A DNA stretch of 15,693 bases from an uncultured Flavobacteriia bacterium (GTDB lineage: Bacteria; Bacteroidota; Bacteroidia; Flavobacteriales_D; Crocinitomicaceae). The DNA is taken from contig CAISOQ010000323.1 of assembly GCA_903887095.1 (NCBI GenBank), positions 1-15,693 of the forward strand, given 5' to 3'. Position 1 is the stretch's first letter; the number at the start of each line of letters is the position of its first letter. The notes below the pieces were generated by a model. That model saw nothing but the letters and a program-made list of their open reading frames with translations. It had not been told where the DNA came from and made no database searches. The translations under genes were made by a program, and so were the position numbers. Below, one piece after another: positions 14,399 through 15,693 of the stretch.

Positions 14399-15693
14399 TT
14401 ATGGAGCGTCTAAAATCATTAATGTTCTATTGAAATAGGTGCCAGCTGTGACAAGATTATTTATCGTCGTATTGGTATTATTACCTCTAACCGCGGCCCA
14501 TCTAATTGATATAGTATTGGATACACCTACATTTACGGTAAGTGGGGTAGATACACCTATATCCCATTGATTCCATTTTGTTCCACATTGTGTATCCCAT
14601 TCTCTAATTGACACTCCGTTTACTAATACTTCAAACCAAACACTGTGATTTGCATATTGGGTCGTTGTATACGTGCCTGCTGCAGTGAAAAACATAAATA
14701 CTGATGAGTTAATTGGTGTGAATGTTATTGTCATTTCTGGCATAACAACGAATGGACCTGCATTTGCATTGGCAGGTGCTGTTGCGTCAGTAGTACCCAC
14801 CACACTATATTTTATGACATTATTAGGTCCCGCTGGACCAGTAGCTCCTATTGCCCCTGTAGCACCTTTGCAGTCCAATCCATTATATGAACCATCACCA
14901 TTGACATCTTCCACTAAATCATTAACACCATCCGCATCCAAATCCCAACAATTGATACCATTAGTTCCTGCAGCACCCGTTAAACCTATCGGACCTTGTG
15001 GACCTGCTGCTCCCGTTAATCCTGTTGCTCCGTCAGCACCCGCTGGACCCGTAGCACCCGTTAAACCAATCGGACCTTGTAGACCAGTTGATCCTGTTGG
15101 ACCTGCTGGACCTGCTGGACCTGTTAATCCAGTAGCACCCGTTAATCCAATCGGACCTTGTGGACCCGCTGGACCGGTAGCGCCTGTTAATCCTGTTGCT
15201 CCGTCAGCACCCGCTGGGCCTTGTGGACCCGCTGGACCTGCAGCACCTGTTGCACCCGTTAAACCTATCGGACCTTGTGGGCCTGTCGCTCCGTCAATAC
15301 CAGCTGCACCCGCCGGGCCTTGTGGACCCGCTGGACCTGCAGCACCTGTTGCTCCTGATAAACCAATCGGACCTTGTGGACCTGTCGCTCCGTCAGCACC
15401 CGCTGGACCGGTTGCACCCGTTAATCCAATTGGACCTTGTGGACCCGCCGGACCTGTAGCGCCTGTTAAACCAATTGGACCTTGTGGGCCTGTCGCTCCG
15501 TCAATACCATCTGCACCTGCTGGGCCTTGTGGACCCGCTGGACCGGTAGCACCCGTTAAACCTATCGGACCTTGTGGACCTGTCGCTCCGTCAATACCAT
15601 CTGCTCCTGCTGGACCTTGCGGACCCGCTGGGCCTGCAGCACCTGTTGCACCCGTTAATCCAATCGGACCTTGTGGGCCTGTCGCTCCGTCAA
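14399..15693 (-). CDS. Collagen-like Gly-X-Y repeat protein, N-terminus outside window
   Basis: The frame is open from the right edge to a TAA at 14399-14401, giving 430 visible residues. The internal TTG at 14941 is not the start, because coding continues upstream. About 245 residues of uninterrupted Gly-X-Y triplets come first, built from units such as DGATGPQGPIGL-TGATG-PAGPQGPAGADGI. A linker with two Asp-rich loops follows: CWDLDADGVNDLVEDVNGDG and SYNGLDC, resembling a calcium-binding dockerin/TSP3-type or EF-hand-like loop. A short collagen stub (GATGAIGATGPAGP) comes next. The final 140 residues (from NVIKYSVV to LMILDAP) look like a beta-sandwich C1q/TNF-like head, judged only from length and composition. 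No T9SS tail is seen, so export should depend on an unseen N-terminal signal. Bacterial collagen-like proteins form triple-helical stalks. It is the first visible gene of the operon with the small secreted protein and the T9SS type B protein. Confidence 0.9.
   Translation of the reverse strand, partial: DGATGPQGPIGLTGATGAAGPAGPQGPAGADGIDGATGPQGPIGLTGATGPAGPQGPAGADGIDGATGPQGPIGLTGATGPAGPQGPIGLTGATGPAGADGATGPQGPIGLSGATGAAGPAGPQGPAGAAGIDGATGPQGPIGLTGATGAAGPAGPQGPAGADGATGLTGATGPAGPQGPIGLTGATGLTGPAGPAGPTGSTGLQGPIGLTGATGPAGADGATGLTGAAGPQGPIGLTGAAGTNGINCWDLDADGVNDLVEDVNGDGSYNGLDCKGATGAIGATGPAGPNNVIKYSVVGTTDATAPANANAGPFVVMPEMTITFTPINSSVFMFFTAAGTYTTTQYANHSVWFEVLVNGVSIREWDTQCGTKWNQWDIGVSTPLTVNVGVSNTISIRWAAVRGNNTNTTINNLVTAGTYFNRTLMILDAP
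14957..15693 (-). repeat. Tandem collagen-encoding repeat array
   Basis: About 735 bases of direct repeats encode Gly-X-Y triplets. The landmark CGCTCCGTC (plus strand) occurs at 15683, 15584, 15494, 15386 and 15287, with TGCTCCGTC at 15197 and 15026. The spacings are 99, 90, 108, 99, 90 and 171 bases. All are multiples of 9, so whole triplets were gained or lost and the frame is kept. Units are 10, 11 or 12 triplets long with near-identical codons, which points to recent amplification by recombination or slippage. The array continues past the right edge. Confidence 0.9.

Noticed and set aside
14399..14941. A free-standing 180-residue gene starting at TTG 14941
   Set aside because: The frame continues without a stop to the right edge through the collagen array; the TTG is an internal Leu codon in CWDLDADG.
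15196..15459. Plus-strand open frame of 87 codons rich in Leu/Asp
   Set aside because: It is the antisense shadow of the collagen repeats; its periodic Leu/Asp pattern is a by-product of GGTCC-rich codons on the other strand.
14957..15693. Regularly spaced direct repeats that could suggest a CRISPR array or minisatellite
   Set aside because: The repeats are all in-frame Gly-X-Y codons with spacing in multiples of 9 and no unique spacers, so they are protein-coding.

Overview
The window looks like chromosomal DNA of a Bacteroidota member, probably of the Flavobacteriales (Fluviicola/Crocinitomicaceae-like; this placement is inference). The reasons are an AT-rich base composition, several TAnnTTTG promoter -7 boxes, little use of Shine-Dalgarno sites, and proteins with type IX secretion (T9SS) C-terminal sorting domains (type A on a CotH-kinase protein, type B on a 1046-residue adhesin-like protein). 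No phage, insertion sequence, integrase or CRISPR array is visible.

Left part (1-2280): a partial minus-strand exported MORN/YwqK-like repeat protein lies downstream of a LysE-family exporter. Divergent from these, a well-formed Bacteroidota promoter drives a 119-residue acidic protein of unknown function. Its 3' flank holds three successive hairpins, two of them rho-independent terminators.

Centre (2277-9758): a minus-strand run carries hutI (imidazolonepropionase, histidine degradation), a TraB/GumN-family exported protein, and a large AddB/RecB-like PD-(D/E)XK nuclease. The first part of the nuclease, including the conserved VLPSERA segment, lies upstream of any usable in-frame start. A plausible ATG sits in another frame, so the gene carries an apparent 5' frameshift. 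Divergent from hutI across only 49 bp is a secreted protein with a P-domain, a CotH kinase domain and a T9SS tail. A tRNA-Leu(CAA) with its own promoter and terminator follows.

Right part (10014-15693): a YegS/DAGK-type lipid kinase is preceded by the terminator of a three-gene minus-strand operon. In transcription order, this operon encodes a collagen-like Gly-X-Y repeat protein whose start lies beyond the right edge, a 90-residue secreted protein of unknown function, and a 1046-residue Ig/PKD-rich T9SS type B cell-surface protein. Spacings of 9 and 12 bp suggest that the three are made together and may form a surface or extracellular-matrix assembly. This cassette is the least conventional part of the window. 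The other genes are recognisable housekeeping or accessory families.
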